DNA of 64,000 nucleotides, from contig NZ_JAASQR010000001.1 of NCBI RefSeq assembly GCF_011762025.1, positions 310,001 to 374,000 on the forward strand, read 5' to 3'. A program made the translations under genes and the position numbers. Under the pieces are notes generated by a model. It had not been told where the DNA came from. It made no database searches and saw only the letters and a program-made list of their open reading frames with translations. This document shows, in pieces, positions 1 to 8,879 of this stretch; within the stretch, counting starts at the first letter, position 1, and the number at the start of each line of letters is the position of its first letter. Origin of the DNA: Sphingobium vermicomposti. Lineage in GTDB: Bacteria; Pseudomonadota; Alphaproteobacteria; Sphingomonadales; Sphingomonadaceae.

Positions 1-1194
1 ATCCTGGAAGGGGAATCCCTGCTCAACGATGCTTCGGGCCTTGTCTGCCTGCGCTTTGCCATAGCCGCGGCGCTGACCGGAACTTTCTCGCCTGGCGATG
101 CGGCGTTCAACTTTCTCTGGGTCGCGATCGGTGGAATCGCCGTCGGCGCCGGCCTGACCGTGATCGTCGGATGGGCGAAAACGGTGGTAACACGGCACCT
201 GGGAGAGGAGAGCGGGTCGCAAATCCTGATCAGCCTGCTAATCCCCTTTGGGGCCTACCTCATCGCTGAGCATCTGCATTGCTCCGGCATCCTGGCAGCC
301 GTTGCCGCCGGGCTTGCCATGGGGTTCGTCGAGGCCAGAGGCAACGCTCTTGCAATGACCCGGATACGCCGGACGACGGTCTGGGATATGATCCAGTTCA
401 CCGCGAACGGCAGCATCTTCGTCCTGCTGGGCGAACAACTGCCGACGATCCTCGCTGGCGCAGCCGACACGGTGAGATTAACCGGTCATCATGAACCTTG
501 GTGGCTCATCATCTATGTGCTCGCGATCAATCTGGGGCTCGCGGCGCTTCGCTTCGCCTGGGTGTGGTTGTCTTTTCGCCTTACTCTGTTTCGGCAGCCC
601 GAAGACCGAACCCGGCCCAATTGGCGGATAATCGGTGCAATGTCGTTCGCTGGCGTGCGTGGCGCGATCACGCTTGCGGGTGTGCTGACGCTTCCCCTTG
701 CGATGTCTGACGGCGGCCCGTTCCCCGCACGCGATCTCGCGATCTTCCTGGCGATGGGCGTGATTATCGTCTCGCTGATCGCTGCATCGATCGGATTGCC
801 GATGATGATGCGCGGTCTTGAGATGCCGGCCGAACCGGCAGGCGACGCCGCAGTGGAGGCCGCGCGGATCGCGGCGGCCGAAGCGGCAATCGCCGAGATC
901 GAGCGCACCCAGCACCGCTTGGCCGATGGCAGGAAGGATGCCGATGCCTATGTCATCGTCGCCTCACACCTGATGGATTTGTATCGGGAGCGCATCGATC
1001 ATCAAACGAACCTGCCCGAGCAGAAGCACATCCGTCGTCGTGACGAGAGGATTGAGCACGAACTACGCCTTGCCGCGCTCAAGGCGGAGCGTCAGGAAAT
1101 CTTTCGCCGCGTTCGCAGCCGTGAACTGGGCAGCGAGGCAGCGCGCAAGCTTGTTCGGGAGCTCGACTTTTTCGAAGCGCGGCTTGCAGTTTAA
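1..1194 (+). CDS. CPA1-family Na+/H+ antiporter, 5' end cut off by window
   Basis: Inner-membrane monovalent cation/proton antiporter of the NhaP/CPA1 type. The reading frame is open from base 1, so the N-terminal part lies outside the window. The first visible residues contain LEGESLLNDASG, a hallmark of CPA1 exchangers. Further hydrophobic segments follow, including one with GVRGAITLAGVLTLPLA, the conserved arginine-containing helix of the family. After the last membrane segment (about residue 275 of the visible part) comes a charged, helical cytoplasmic tail of about 120 residues rich in Ala, Glu and Arg. It ends with TAA. The gene is convergent with the ArdC gene to its right. Ion specificity (Na+, K+ or Li+) cannot be read from the sequence. 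Confidence 0.88.
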   Translation: MLEGESLLNDASGLVCLRFAIAAALTGTFSPGDAAFNFLWVAIGGIAVGAGLTVIVGWAKTVVTRHLGEESGSQILISLLIPFGAYLIAEHLHCSGILAAVAAGLAMGFVEARGNALAMTRIRRTTVWDMIQFTANGSIFVLLGEQLPTILAGAADTVRLTGHHEPWWLIIYVLAINLGLAALRFAWVWLSFRLTLFRQPEDRTRPNWRIIGAMSFAGVRGAITLAGVLTLPLAMSDGGPFPARDLAIFLAMGVIIVSLIAASIGLPMMMRGLEMPAEPAGDAAVEAARIAAAEAAIAEIERTQHRLADGRKDADAYVIVASHLMDLYRERIDHQTNLPEQKHIRRRDERIEHELRLAALKAERQEIFRRVRSRELGSEAARKLVRELDFFEARLAV

Positions 1195-1361
1195 GCTCCC
1201 GACCGGATTGGGTTCCACTCATCATCGTTTCAGAAGATCTCACCTGCGCCAATATGCAGCGCAGCACGGGTGAGCGTGACGCCGCGCGGCACTTCCCGTA
1301 TCCGCCAATGACGGGATCCTGCGTGAGCTGACATTCCCGCGACATCATCAGAACGGCTTGA

Positions 1362-1399
1362 AGTGGTCGGGAGTAGACATCTGGCGTTTGCCGACCACT
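1362..1399. repeat. 9-bp inverted repeat between convergent genes
   Basis: Perfect arms AGTGGTCGG (1362-1370) and CCGACCACT (1391-1399) are separated by 20 bases. They lie in the 281-base gap between the 3' ends of the antiporter and the ArdC gene. A second overlapping pairing, CGGGAGT with ACTCCCG (1368-1374 and 1397-1403), is also possible. No T-run follows on either strand, so this is not a standard intrinsic terminator. It may be a rho-type or bidirectional stop, or a protein site. Nothing else recognisable lies in 1195-1475. Confidence 0.5.
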
Positions 1400-1475
1400 C
1401 CCGGAAAGGCACAGACTGTGGTCATTGGATCCGCCATCGCGACGATCACATGAACAGGCAATACTATCGACCAGC

Positions 1476-2396
1476 TCAAGCGGCTGCCTGCTCATCCACA
1501 TCCTCGCGGGCAAGAGCTGTTGCGCGCAGCAAGTAGCCCGCGGCTTCCTCTGCCCGCGCCGCCGCCGTGAGCAAGGCACGATTATCCCTGCGCAGAATCG
1601 AAAGCCAGGAACCGATATAGGCCGCATGATCGTCGAGATGGGTGGTTGGGAGACCCACATCGGCGCCAACCAGCGCTGCCGTCAGTTCGGCGACCAATTC
1701 CTCGAAAGCATAGGCCTGATCGCCGAAGCGCTTGCCGAAGGATCTGGCAAGCCGGTCCGGATGACCCGTCCAGTGACCAGCCTCGTGCGCGAGCGTGGCC
1801 GCCCATGCAGCACGCGTGTCGAACTGTTCGACGGGCGGCATCGTGATGAGGTCTGCGCGCAGGTTATAATAGGCGCGATCGCCTCCGGTCCGCAGCCGCG
1901 CCGGCAGGCAATCGACGAAGCGTTGTGCCCGCGTATCGAGCTGGTCGCCAGGTGGGACGAGCGATAACGGTTCTGGATAGAAATCGGACGGCAGCGCGTC
2001 GATCTGGTCGGCATTGAAAACCGCATAGGACCGCATCACCCGGCGATGCTCATCGACAAGCTCGCCTGGGCGTTCGCTGGAATCGACCTGCTTCGAATAG
2101 GCCTTGTAGAAGATTGCAAATTGCGCCTGCTCACCGGCACGGACCTGCCCGCCAAGGGTCTGCGCCTGACGGTAGGTCATCCAATGGCGTGACCGATAAC
2201 CGCATTGCTCAGCAGCCAGCCACAGCCAGAATGTATTCATGCCGCGATAGGGCTCGCCATTGGCGCGCAGCCGGCGTCCTTGCCCGGCGCATGATCGCCA
2301 GGGCCGCACCCAGGGGCGCACACCGGCCTCGAGCCGGTCAATGATGGCGCGCGTGATGGTCTCGGCCGGCGAGGGACGGCCCGATGATTGGGTCAT
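1476..2396 (-). CDS. ArdC-type antirestriction protein with zincin-like metallopeptidase domain
   Basis: 306 residues. The N-terminal half (about 10-130) is the ArdC single-stranded-DNA-binding domain, with the typical run of Trp/Tyr-rich segments (RPWR, YRGMNTFWLWLAA, WMTYRQAQTLGG). The C-terminal half carries a zinc metalloprotease signature HEAGHWTGH with H204, E205 and H208. ArdC proteins of plasmids such as pSa bind single-stranded DNA and protect entering DNA from restriction. That role is inferred here from family. The start at 2396 has a GGAG ribosome-binding site nine bases upstream. It is the last gene of the leftward ssb-to-ardC operon, 92 bases after the ParB-like gene, and that gap contains a GC-rich hairpin. 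Whether the peptidase is active is unknown. Confidence 0.85.
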   Translation of the reverse strand: MTQSSGRPSPAETITRAIIDRLEAGVRPWVRPWRSCAGQGRRLRANGEPYRGMNTFWLWLAAEQCGYRSRHWMTYRQAQTLGGQVRAGEQAQFAIFYKAYSKQVDSSERPGELVDEHRRVMRSYAVFNADQIDALPSDFYPEPLSLVPPGDQLDTRAQRFVDCLPARLRTGGDRAYYNLRADLITMPPVEQFDTRAAWAATLAHEAGHWTGHPDRLARSFGKRFGDQAYAFEELVAELTAALVGADVGLPTTHLDDHAAYIGSWLSILRRDNRALLTAAARAEEAAGYLLRATALAREDVDEQAAA

Positions 2397-2488
2397 GATG
2401 AATACTCCGCGAAAGAGCGGCGGTCTCAGCGCCGCCGATGAAGGGCGGCGGGCGACACGAAAGCGCCGCCCGCCGTTAGGCGTTCGCC
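2397..2488 (-). promoter_or_regulatory. GC-rich hairpin between ParB-like gene and ardC
   Basis: The 92-base gap contains arms GGCGGGCG and CGCCCGCC (reading leftward, about 2446-2475) able to form an 8-bp stem, followed by a second GGCGGCGC-rich segment. It could act as an mRNA processing or attenuation hairpin between two co-transcribed genes, or as a structure in single-stranded DNA during transfer. No T-run follows. Confidence 0.35.
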
Positions 2489-4501
2489 TCAGGCCGCCTG
2501 TTCGAGGTCGTCAGCATCGCCATCGGGGGCGATCTCCCCTGCCCCGTCGTCGCTGTCGTCTTCGTCGCTGAGGAAGGCGGAATAGCTGCGGAAGCCTTCG
2601 GGCTTCTCCACCGCGCCAAACCGCATCTCGTCGGGCAGCCAGCAGAGCGCCTTTTCCCGGACTTCGGCCTCGACGATGCCCTGCCCCGAACAAAGCGCAG
2701 CGCAGGCATTAGCAAGCTCACCCTTCTTGGCGTCCTTGTATCGGCCGCGCAGCACCGGCCCGCCGATCTCGTCGAGCGCTTCGAGCATGACGTCCTTCTT
2801 CACCCGCCCAAAGAAGTTCTGGGCATCGGGCCGCCACCATTGCGCGACATCGATGTCGAGCAGCCGTCCGAGATGATCGTGAAAGCCGTTGCGACGCCCG
2901 CCGTCATCGACGTTGAGCGTCGGTTCGAGTGCCTGCGCCATGACATGAGCGAGCCAATCGGCGCGGGCCTGTTCATCCAGTTGCCGGAAGGCATCGAAGC
3001 GGGACGACAGCGTGTTCGCGCCTGCCCAGCTCACATCGAGCGCCTGGCGCTGTTCGGCGAGAACATTGCTCGCCGCGCTACCTTCATCGCGGAAGCTGAC
3101 GATCGGGAAGCTCGCGGCAGCCGCCTGCAGCGTCGAGTGGTCACGAACATAGCTGCTGGCGAACACCGTCCGGTGCGCCATCAGGAATATCGTGAGATCG
3201 AGCGCGAACCCGGCATCCGAGGCGACATGGGCCGCCAGGATCTGCCGCCGCTGGGTCGCGAGTTCGTCAACCAGCGTCGCGCTGAGCCGGGAAGCAGCGG
3301 CTTTGCCGGACGGCGTCTCGGATTCGTCGTCCTCGCCCGCCTGACGAATGGCGCGCTCGCTGAACATGCGGTTGTGCACCCGCGGGGTGCCGTCAGGGGC
3401 AAGATAGATGAAGGTGCCCAGCTGGTCCTTGACCGCATCGTCGACCATCGTGCGCGCCGCCTCGATCGCATCGAGTTCCCGCTCGATGTCGGCGAGCCGT
3501 ACCGAAGCCGCCTCGGCCTCGGGTGTGCCGTCCTCAAGTTCGGTTTCCAGTTCGCGGATGAGCGCATCGCCCTCGTCGGAAAGACTGTCGACGCGATCCT
3601 GCTCATCCTCGCTCAATTCGCGCAGCGCTGGATGATATTCGTGGAGCTGGCACTCCATGTCATAGGGCACATGCGTCGCGAGGACCGGCGTCACGAATGC
3701 CAGCTTCTGCTCTGCGGCGAGTGCTTGTGCCGCTGCCTCGAGCTTCTGGGCGGCAAGCTGCTCGATGATCTCCACGTCGATCCAGCTTTCGTCCGCATCA
3801 TCGCCGAACAGGTCGCGCTCGATCCGGCCGCCTGCACCGATATAGGCGTCGCGACCGACAAACCGCGCCTTCGCGTCGGCCGCCTTGACCGTTCCGTTGA
3901 GGAGCGCACGGCGGACATTGTCGGGATTGTCACCATAATAGGACCGGCTCATGCTCTCGAACACACGTGCCTGGCGGTCGACATCGGGCGTGACGGCATA
4001 AGCCTGCGCGACCCCGAGCGTGATCTCGCCTGCGGCAAGCGCCGCGAAGACGACGGGAGCCAGTTCGGCAAGCCGGACCCGCTGCTCGACGAAGCGGGTC
4101 GTAACCCCGAAGCGTTTCGCCACATCCTCGCCGCTCGCCCCCCGTTCGAGGAAATGCTTGAAGGCCGAGCATTCATCCGCCGGGTTCATCGCGACGCGGT
4201 GGAAATTCTCGGCAAGGCTCGCTTCGGCCGATCCGGCATCATCCTCAAGCACCAGCACCTGAACCTCATGGTCCGCGGCAAGCCGGTTCGTCTCAATCAG
4301 GCGTTGGAGCGCCCGCAGGCGGCGGCCGCCCGCCTTGACGGTGAAGTGCCCCGCCTTTTTGAGCGGCGCGACCACGAGATTCTGCAACAGGCCATGCGCC
4401 GCGATATTGTCGGCCAGGCTGTCGAGGTCGGCATCGCGATTGGATTTGCGGACATTGTCCTTCGAGAGCGAGAGGTTCTTGACCTTCACGGACTGGATCA
4501 T
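2489..4501 (-). CDS. Large ParB/YubM-like protein (ParB N-terminal domain, 670 aa)
   Basis: The N-terminus matches the ParB/Spo0J/RepB family: a segment about residues 10-110 with DSLADNIAAHGLLQNLVV and GGRRLRALQRL (the ParB box), then a helix-turn-helix region near 130-180 with VAKRFGVTTRFVEQRVRLA. The remaining roughly 480 residues are acidic and not recognisable. It is about twice the length of a partition ParB, and the replicon has a separate parAB pair, so it is probably not the centromere protein. Its size and its place next to ssb and antirestriction genes match the YubM-type ParB-like proteins of F-plasmid leading regions. An ATG at 4561 is possible, but the ATG at 4501 follows AAGGAG at good spacing and starts the conserved sequence MIQSVKVKNL. 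It overlaps long antisense open frames that look like GC artefacts. Confidence 0.82.
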   Translation of the reverse strand: MIQSVKVKNLSLSKDNVRKSNRDADLDSLADNIAAHGLLQNLVVAPLKKAGHFTVKAGGRRLRALQRLIETNRLAADHEVQVLVLEDDAGSAEASLAENFHRVAMNPADECSAFKHFLERGASGEDVAKRFGVTTRFVEQRVRLAELAPVVFAALAAGEITLGVAQAYAVTPDVDRQARVFESMSRSYYGDNPDNVRRALLNGTVKAADAKARFVGRDAYIGAGGRIERDLFGDDADESWIDVEIIEQLAAQKLEAAAQALAAEQKLAFVTPVLATHVPYDMECQLHEYHPALRELSEDEQDRVDSLSDEGDALIRELETELEDGTPEAEAASVRLADIERELDAIEAARTMVDDAVKDQLGTFIYLAPDGTPRVHNRMFSERAIRQAGEDDESETPSGKAAASRLSATLVDELATQRRQILAAHVASDAGFALDLTIFLMAHRTVFASSYVRDHSTLQAAAASFPIVSFRDEGSAASNVLAEQRQALDVSWAGANTLSSRFDAFRQLDEQARADWLAHVMAQALEPTLNVDDGGRRNGFHDHLGRLLDIDVAQWWRPDAQNFFGRVKKDVMLEALDEIGGPVLRGRYKDAKKGELANACAALCSGQGIVEAEVREKALCWLPDEMRFGAVEKPEGFRSYSAFLSDEDDSDDGAGEIAPDGDADDLEQAA

Positions 4502-4567
4502 CGGTTGTCTCCTTCGAGGGTTGCGCCGACCCGTCGGCCGGCTTGAGCCACTCAGGCCCACCCGGCC

Positions 4568-4586
4568 GAAGGCCCCCTCCCCTCTC
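4568..4586 (-). repeat. 19-bp leader repeat, copy 1
   Basis: The 19-base sequence at 4568-4586 (reading leftward GAGAGGGGAGGGGGCCTTC) is identical to 8861-8879. Copy 1 lies between the helicase stop and the ParB-like start. Reading with the operon it is a purine-rich G-tract that ends in CCTTC. A related G-rich tract (GGGGAGGGGAGGG) lies between ssb and the primase at about 9785-9800. The same element in three gaps of one operon suggests a shared post-transcriptional or transfer-linked signal. Confidence 0.55.
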
Positions 4587-4611
4587 TTCGATCGCTTGAC
4601 GATTCCGCTGT

Positions 4612-7600
4612 TCAGCCCGCAATCTCGCCGAGGATCTCGACGGCGCGGCTCGGGGGGACGAAGAGCCGCGTGCGGTGTTGGATGATCTCGGTGAAGCAGC
4701 CCGCCGCCTTGAGATGAGGAAGGGCTTCGGACTTCCAGTCGAGCAATTCGAGGCGATGGTCGCCGGCGACCAAGGCCCGCTTCAGCCGAAGCGACCCGAT
4801 CGGCATGATCTCGCCCGAGGTGCGAACGTGCTCGACCCGCGCGCCTAAGTCGATCTCGACATGGGCGGCAATGCCGAATGCGCTGGCGATCCGCTCCACC
4901 AGCGGCGCCGGGATAAGACGCCCGAGAAGCGACTGGCCGTCATCGCTTGTCAGCCGCCAGACCTGGACATGATCGTCGGGCAGCCTTCCCCAGACCGGGA
5001 GAAGCAGGCCGGTGACCAGATAGATGATCTGCGTGCGCGTCTGCGCGGCCATTACGTCGCATTCGGCCTGCCAGGCATTGTCAAAGCTCGCGCGGTCCGC
5101 GTCGGTCCAATGGGTTTCGGCGAAGAGGTCCTGCCGGTGCCGTTCGGTGCGCGTTGGACGTACCAGCTCGTAGCGGCGCACGGTCCGCCCCTCTTCGTCC
5201 GTCAGCGAGAAGGTCGGGCGGCAAATGGCGGCCTTACCGGAACGCGGGTTGATCAATCGGCGTGCTTCCGGGTCGGCCAAAAGCCAATGCGCGCGCTCCA
5301 AGGTCAACGGCCGATATCGCTCCTCGGTTTCGATGCGCAGGACTTCGGTTTCGGCACCGCTCACGGGATCGCGCCGGATCACCGTGCGGTCGAGGATCGA
5401 AATGCGATCGGCGGAGATCGTCTCGACGCCAAGATCGAGGGTGCCAGCCTCGCGCGCCTTTTCCACCCGTGCTTCGATCAAGCCCAGATATTCGTCGAAG
5501 ATCGCGTTCTGGAGCTCGATGCGCAGCGCCAGAATGCGGTTCAACCACCGCTGGATCGTGGGCAGAGTCTCGGCGAGCCCACCGCCCTCGCCCGTCAGGT
5601 TCAACCCGGTGAGCGCCTGGAACTGATCGAAGCGCACCGATTGAAGCTTCCCCTGGAACAGCAGGCGAAACCACTGGTCGAGCGATTCCCGCGCGAAGTC
5701 GGACTCCAGATTGTCACGAGGGTCGAAAAGTCCCTGTCCGCCGGTCTGGCGCTGACCGCGGGTTAGTGCGCCGAGGCTGTCGAGGCGTCTGGCAATCGTC
5801 GAGATGAACCGCCGTTCGCCGCGGCAATCGGTGGAAACGGGCCGAAACAGGGGTGGGCAGGCTTGGTGGGTGCGGTGCGTGCGGCCCAGCCCCTGGATCG
5901 CCGCGTCAGCACGCCAACCGGGCTCGAGGAGATAGTGAATGCGGCGCCTCTGATTGAGCGCGTCGAGGCTGGCATGATAGCTCCGTCCCGTGCCGCCGGC
6001 GTCGGAAAAGATCAGGATGCGCTTTTCGCCGCGCATGAAGCTGTCGGTCTCCGCGAGATTCGTGCGCGCGCTGCGCCGTTCGATCCGCTGACGGCCCTCG
6101 GCATCGACAATGATCCGCCGGCTGCGGCCCGTCACCTCAGCCACCGCCTCCGTCCCGAAATGCCCGATGATATGATCGAGCGCCGAGCCGATCACTGGTA
6201 GCGCACAGAGTTGCTCAAGGAGCTGGTCGCGCATGGCGATCGCTTCCCGGCACAGCACCGGCTGCCCCGCCTCGTCGATCATCGGCTCCGAACGTAGCGT
6301 GCCGCTATCGTCGGTATAGGTGCGCATCTGGCGCACCGGAAAGGCCGCCGTCAGATAGTCGACCAGGAATTCGCGCGGGGACAGCTCGATGTCGAGCCAG
6401 GCGCGCTCCTCGGGGGACAGGTCGGCAAGGGCACGATCGAGCATCGCTTCCGACGTCGACACGAGCTGGACGACGGCGCAGTCGCCGCGCGCGAGATCGG
6501 CGGTGATCGCCGGGATCAGCGACGGCAGCTTCATTGACAGCAGGATCTGGCCGAAGAAGCGTTGCTTGGTCGATTCGAAGATCGACAATGCCGCGGCCTT
6601 CGCGCCGCTATTATAGGTGGCACCGCTGAAGCCGTCGGTGACGCGCGTGGCGGCGAGCGCGGCCTGCAGATTGTTGTGAATGATCGCCCAGGCATCGGCA
6701 TAGGCATTGTAGACGGCGATCTGTTCTTCGCTGAGCCGATGCTCGAGGATGTCATATTCGACGCCGGCGAAGCTGAGCGCCCGCGCGGCATAGAGGCCCT
6801 GCGCCTTGAGGTCGCGGGCGATCAACTCCATCGCTGCGATGCCGCCGCGGCGAAGCGATTCCACGAAGGCCCGCCGGTCGGCAAAGGCCGTCTGCGGTCC
6901 CCACAATCCGAGGCGTGTCGCATAAGCGAGGTTGTTGACGTCCGAGGCGCCCGTCGCCGAGGCATAGAGGATCCGGGCGCGCGGAGCAAGATTTTGGAGC
7001 CGCACGCCGGCGACGCCCTGTTCCGACCCTTTCGTGGCGCCGAACCGGCCCTCGCCACCGGCCACCCCGGCCATCTCATGCGCCTCGTCGAAGACGATGA
7101 CGCCGCTGAAATCCCCACCCATCCATTCGATCAGCTGGCGCAGCCGCGTGCCCCTGTCACCGCGGTTGGAGCGCAGGGTGGCATAGGTCAGGAAGAGGAT
7201 CCCATCGCCCAGCGCGATCGGGGTGCCGAGCTTCCACTGGTTGAGATGCTGGATGTCGAGCGGCAAGCCGCCAAGCGCCGACCAGTCGCGCCGCGCGTCT
7301 TCGATCAGCGTCTCGCTCTTGGATATCCAGAGGTGGCGACGGTTGCCGCGCAACCACTGGTCGAGGATCACGCCGGCCACCTGCCGCCCCTTGCCGGCGC
7401 CCGTGCCATCGCCAAGGAAAAAGCCGGTCCGATAGGCGTTGCCGGCCTCTGCCGGCGACAGCGAAAGACCCTCCTCGCTAGATAGGAACCGGCCCGGAAG
7501 GTCGCGCTCGAACGCCGCGCCAGCGTAGATCAGCGTTTCGAGCTGCGCGTCCGAGAGCAGGCCGTCGTCCAAGATCCTGGCCGGCAGCACGGGTTCATAA

Positions 7601-8811
7601 GCGACCGGGGGTGCGGCAATCGATCCCATTGCCTGCGATTCGACCAGCGCGCTTGGGTGCTCACGGGCATCGGCAATCAGCAGACGGCTCGGGCGATAGG
7701 GCAGGTAAATCCCTTGTGGTTTGCCCGCGGGCGCCGGCGCGTCGAGACGGTGATAGGCGACCGCGCGGGTCTTGGGCAGGGTCACCGCCACACGCGAGCT
7801 TACGGGGCGGGTCCGCCGCGTGAGGCCCCGGAACAATCCGCTGGGGCGGAAGATCGGTTGCGGCGTGGGGGCGCACGGGGTCGCCATGGCATCGATGGCC
7901 GCGAGCGCAGCGCCGAGCGTCGTACAGGTCTGGCGCGGGACCGAGCCCCCTGCCCCGCCCTTTTCGAGGAGAATGAGCTGAACCGCTTGCCCGGTGCCAT
8001 GCTTGGCGTAGGCATTGGGCGGCAGGTCGAGATGCAGCCGGAGATGCGCGGCTGCGGTGGCGTGCAGCCAATCCGCGTCCCCTGTCTCGATGCGATCGGG
8101 AAGAATGACGGCGCAGCGCCCGCCTGGAGCAAGCCGCAACAGCGCGGAGCGCAAGTGGCGAAGCGCGGCATGACGGTCGCGCCCCCGTCCCTGGCTCCGC
8201 GAGAAGGGCGGGTTGATGAGGACGACGCTCGGCACCAGTTGCGGATCGAGCATGTCGTCGATCAATTCGCCGTCATACGTGCTCAATATGCCCTCGGGAA
8301 GGGCATGACGCAGCAAACGCGCGCGCCAGGCATCGATCTCATTGAGAAGAAGACGTGCACCGGCAAGATGGGCGTGTGCGGCAAGGAGGCCCGTCCCGGC
8401 CGAGGGCTCGAGCACGATATCGCGGGCCGTAATCGCGGCGGCCTTGGCGGCAAGGAAACCGATCGGCGCCGGTGTCGAGAATTGCTGGAACGCTACTTGC
8501 GTTTCGCTCCGCACGCTGTGCGTGGGAAGCGCCGCCGTCATGGCGATCAGCTGGGCGAGCCGCACATTCGCATCTGCCGGGAGTGTCGTGTTCTTCAGAT
8601 GGAGGATCTGCGCGAGTTCGAGCACATCATAGGCGTCGCGCAATGACCATGAGCCATCCGCGCTCGAGCCACCGAAGGCGGAGGTCATCCCGGCAAGGAG
8701 GTCGTTACGTGCAACCGGACAGCCTTCGGACAGCCGGTCGGCTATGCCTTGAGCAGCGGTCCGGGCGGGATCATCGAGCAGCAGCGTGAGCGCGAGGGGT
8801 TGTGTGGCCAT
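4612..8811 (-). CDS. Methyltransferase-helicase of the strawberry-notch / DarB antirestriction type
   Basis: 1399 residues. Residues about 100-260 form an N6-adenine-type methyltransferase domain, with LEPSAGTGLLAAHAH as SAM motif and NPPF near residue 200. Residues about 440-1100 form a superfamily-2 helicase of the strawberry-notch family: GDGTGAGKGRQVAGV as Walker A near 470-480, DEAHEM near 574, and GGTGRSYHA followed by QGLGRTHR in the C-terminal helicase lobe. The same methyltransferase-plus-helicase fusion occurs in phage P1 DarB, which protects DNA from type I restriction, so a role in evading host defence during transfer is a reasonable inference. It sits in the ssb-primase-helicase-ParB-ArdC operon. 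The start at 8811 follows GGAG. Two hairpin-forming repeats precede it. Confidence 0.85.
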   Translation of the reverse strand: MATQPLALTLLLDDPARTAAQGIADRLSEGCPVARNDLLAGMTSAFGGSSADGSWSLRDAYDVLELAQILHLKNTTLPADANVRLAQLIAMTAALPTHSVRSETQVAFQQFSTPAPIGFLAAKAAAITARDIVLEPSAGTGLLAAHAHLAGARLLLNEIDAWRARLLRHALPEGILSTYDGELIDDMLDPQLVPSVVLINPPFSRSQGRGRDRHAALRHLRSALLRLAPGGRCAVILPDRIETGDADWLHATAAAHLRLHLDLPPNAYAKHGTGQAVQLILLEKGGAGGSVPRQTCTTLGAALAAIDAMATPCAPTPQPIFRPSGLFRGLTRRTRPVSSRVAVTLPKTRAVAYHRLDAPAPAGKPQGIYLPYRPSRLLIADAREHPSALVESQAMGSIAAPPVAYEPVLPARILDDGLLSDAQLETLIYAGAAFERDLPGRFLSSEEGLSLSPAEAGNAYRTGFFLGDGTGAGKGRQVAGVILDQWLRGNRRHLWISKSETLIEDARRDWSALGGLPLDIQHLNQWKLGTPIALGDGILFLTYATLRSNRGDRGTRLRQLIEWMGGDFSGVIVFDEAHEMAGVAGGEGRFGATKGSEQGVAGVRLQNLAPRARILYASATGASDVNNLAYATRLGLWGPQTAFADRRAFVESLRRGGIAAMELIARDLKAQGLYAARALSFAGVEYDILEHRLSEEQIAVYNAYADAWAIIHNNLQAALAATRVTDGFSGATYNSGAKAAALSIFESTKQRFFGQILLSMKLPSLIPAITADLARGDCAVVQLVSTSEAMLDRALADLSPEERAWLDIELSPREFLVDYLTAAFPVRQMRTYTDDSGTLRSEPMIDEAGQPVLCREAIAMRDQLLEQLCALPVIGSALDHIIGHFGTEAVAEVTGRSRRIIVDAEGRQRIERRSARTNLAETDSFMRGEKRILIFSDAGGTGRSYHASLDALNQRRRIHYLLEPGWRADAAIQGLGRTHRTHQACPPLFRPVSTDCRGERRFISTIARRLDSLGALTRGQRQTGGQGLFDPRDNLESDFARESLDQWFRLLFQGKLQSVRFDQFQALTGLNLTGEGGGLAETLPTIQRWLNRILALRIELQNAIFDEYLGLIEARVEKAREAGTLDLGVETISADRISILDRTVIRRDPVSGAETEVLRIETEERYRPLTLERAHWLLADPEARRLINPRSGKAAICRPTFSLTDEEGRTVRRYELVRPTRTERHRQDLFAETHWTDADRASFDNAWQAECDVMAAQTRTQIIYLVTGLLLPVWGRLPDDHVQVWRLTSDDGQSLLGRLIPAPLVERIASAFGIAAHVEIDLGARVEHVRTSGEIMPIGSLRLKRALVAGDHRLELLDWKSEALPHLKAAGCFTEIIQHRTRLFVPPSRAVEILGEIAG

Positions 8812-8831
8812 GGGGTATCTCCAGGTCTGAC

Positions 8832-8851
8832 ACCTGGCATCAGCGCCAGGT
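8832..8851 (-). promoter_or_regulatory. Hairpin upstream of methyltransferase-helicase gene
   Basis: Arms ACCTGGC (8832-8838) and GCCAGGT (8845-8851) form a perfect 7-bp stem with a 6-base loop, lying 20-40 bases before the helicase start. Nearby CCAGGTCTGACACCTGG gives a further overlapping inverted repeat. It may modulate translation or be an operator. Confidence 0.4.
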
Positions 8852-8860
8852 CATCAGCCT

Positions 8861-8879
8861 GAAGGCCCCCTCCCCTCTC
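8861..8879 (-). repeat. 19-bp leader repeat, copy 2
   Basis: Exact second copy of the sequence at 4568-4586. Here it overlaps the primase stop codon (8878-8880) and leads into the hairpin before the helicase gene. Both copies sit in the gap preceding a large gene of the same operon. Confidence 0.55.

Noticed and set aside
2840..4546. A long rightward open frame of 568 codons opposite the ParB-like gene.
   Set aside because: It is antisense to a gene with clear ParB motifs and good ribosome-binding site, and its product has no recognisable domain. High GC content makes stop codons rare on the opposite strand.
4861..8646. Three long rightward open frames (4861-5766, 6562-7485, 7657-8646) opposite the methyltransferase-helicase gene.
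   Set aside because: All are antisense shadows of a protein whose methyltransferase and helicase motifs are intact across the same bases.
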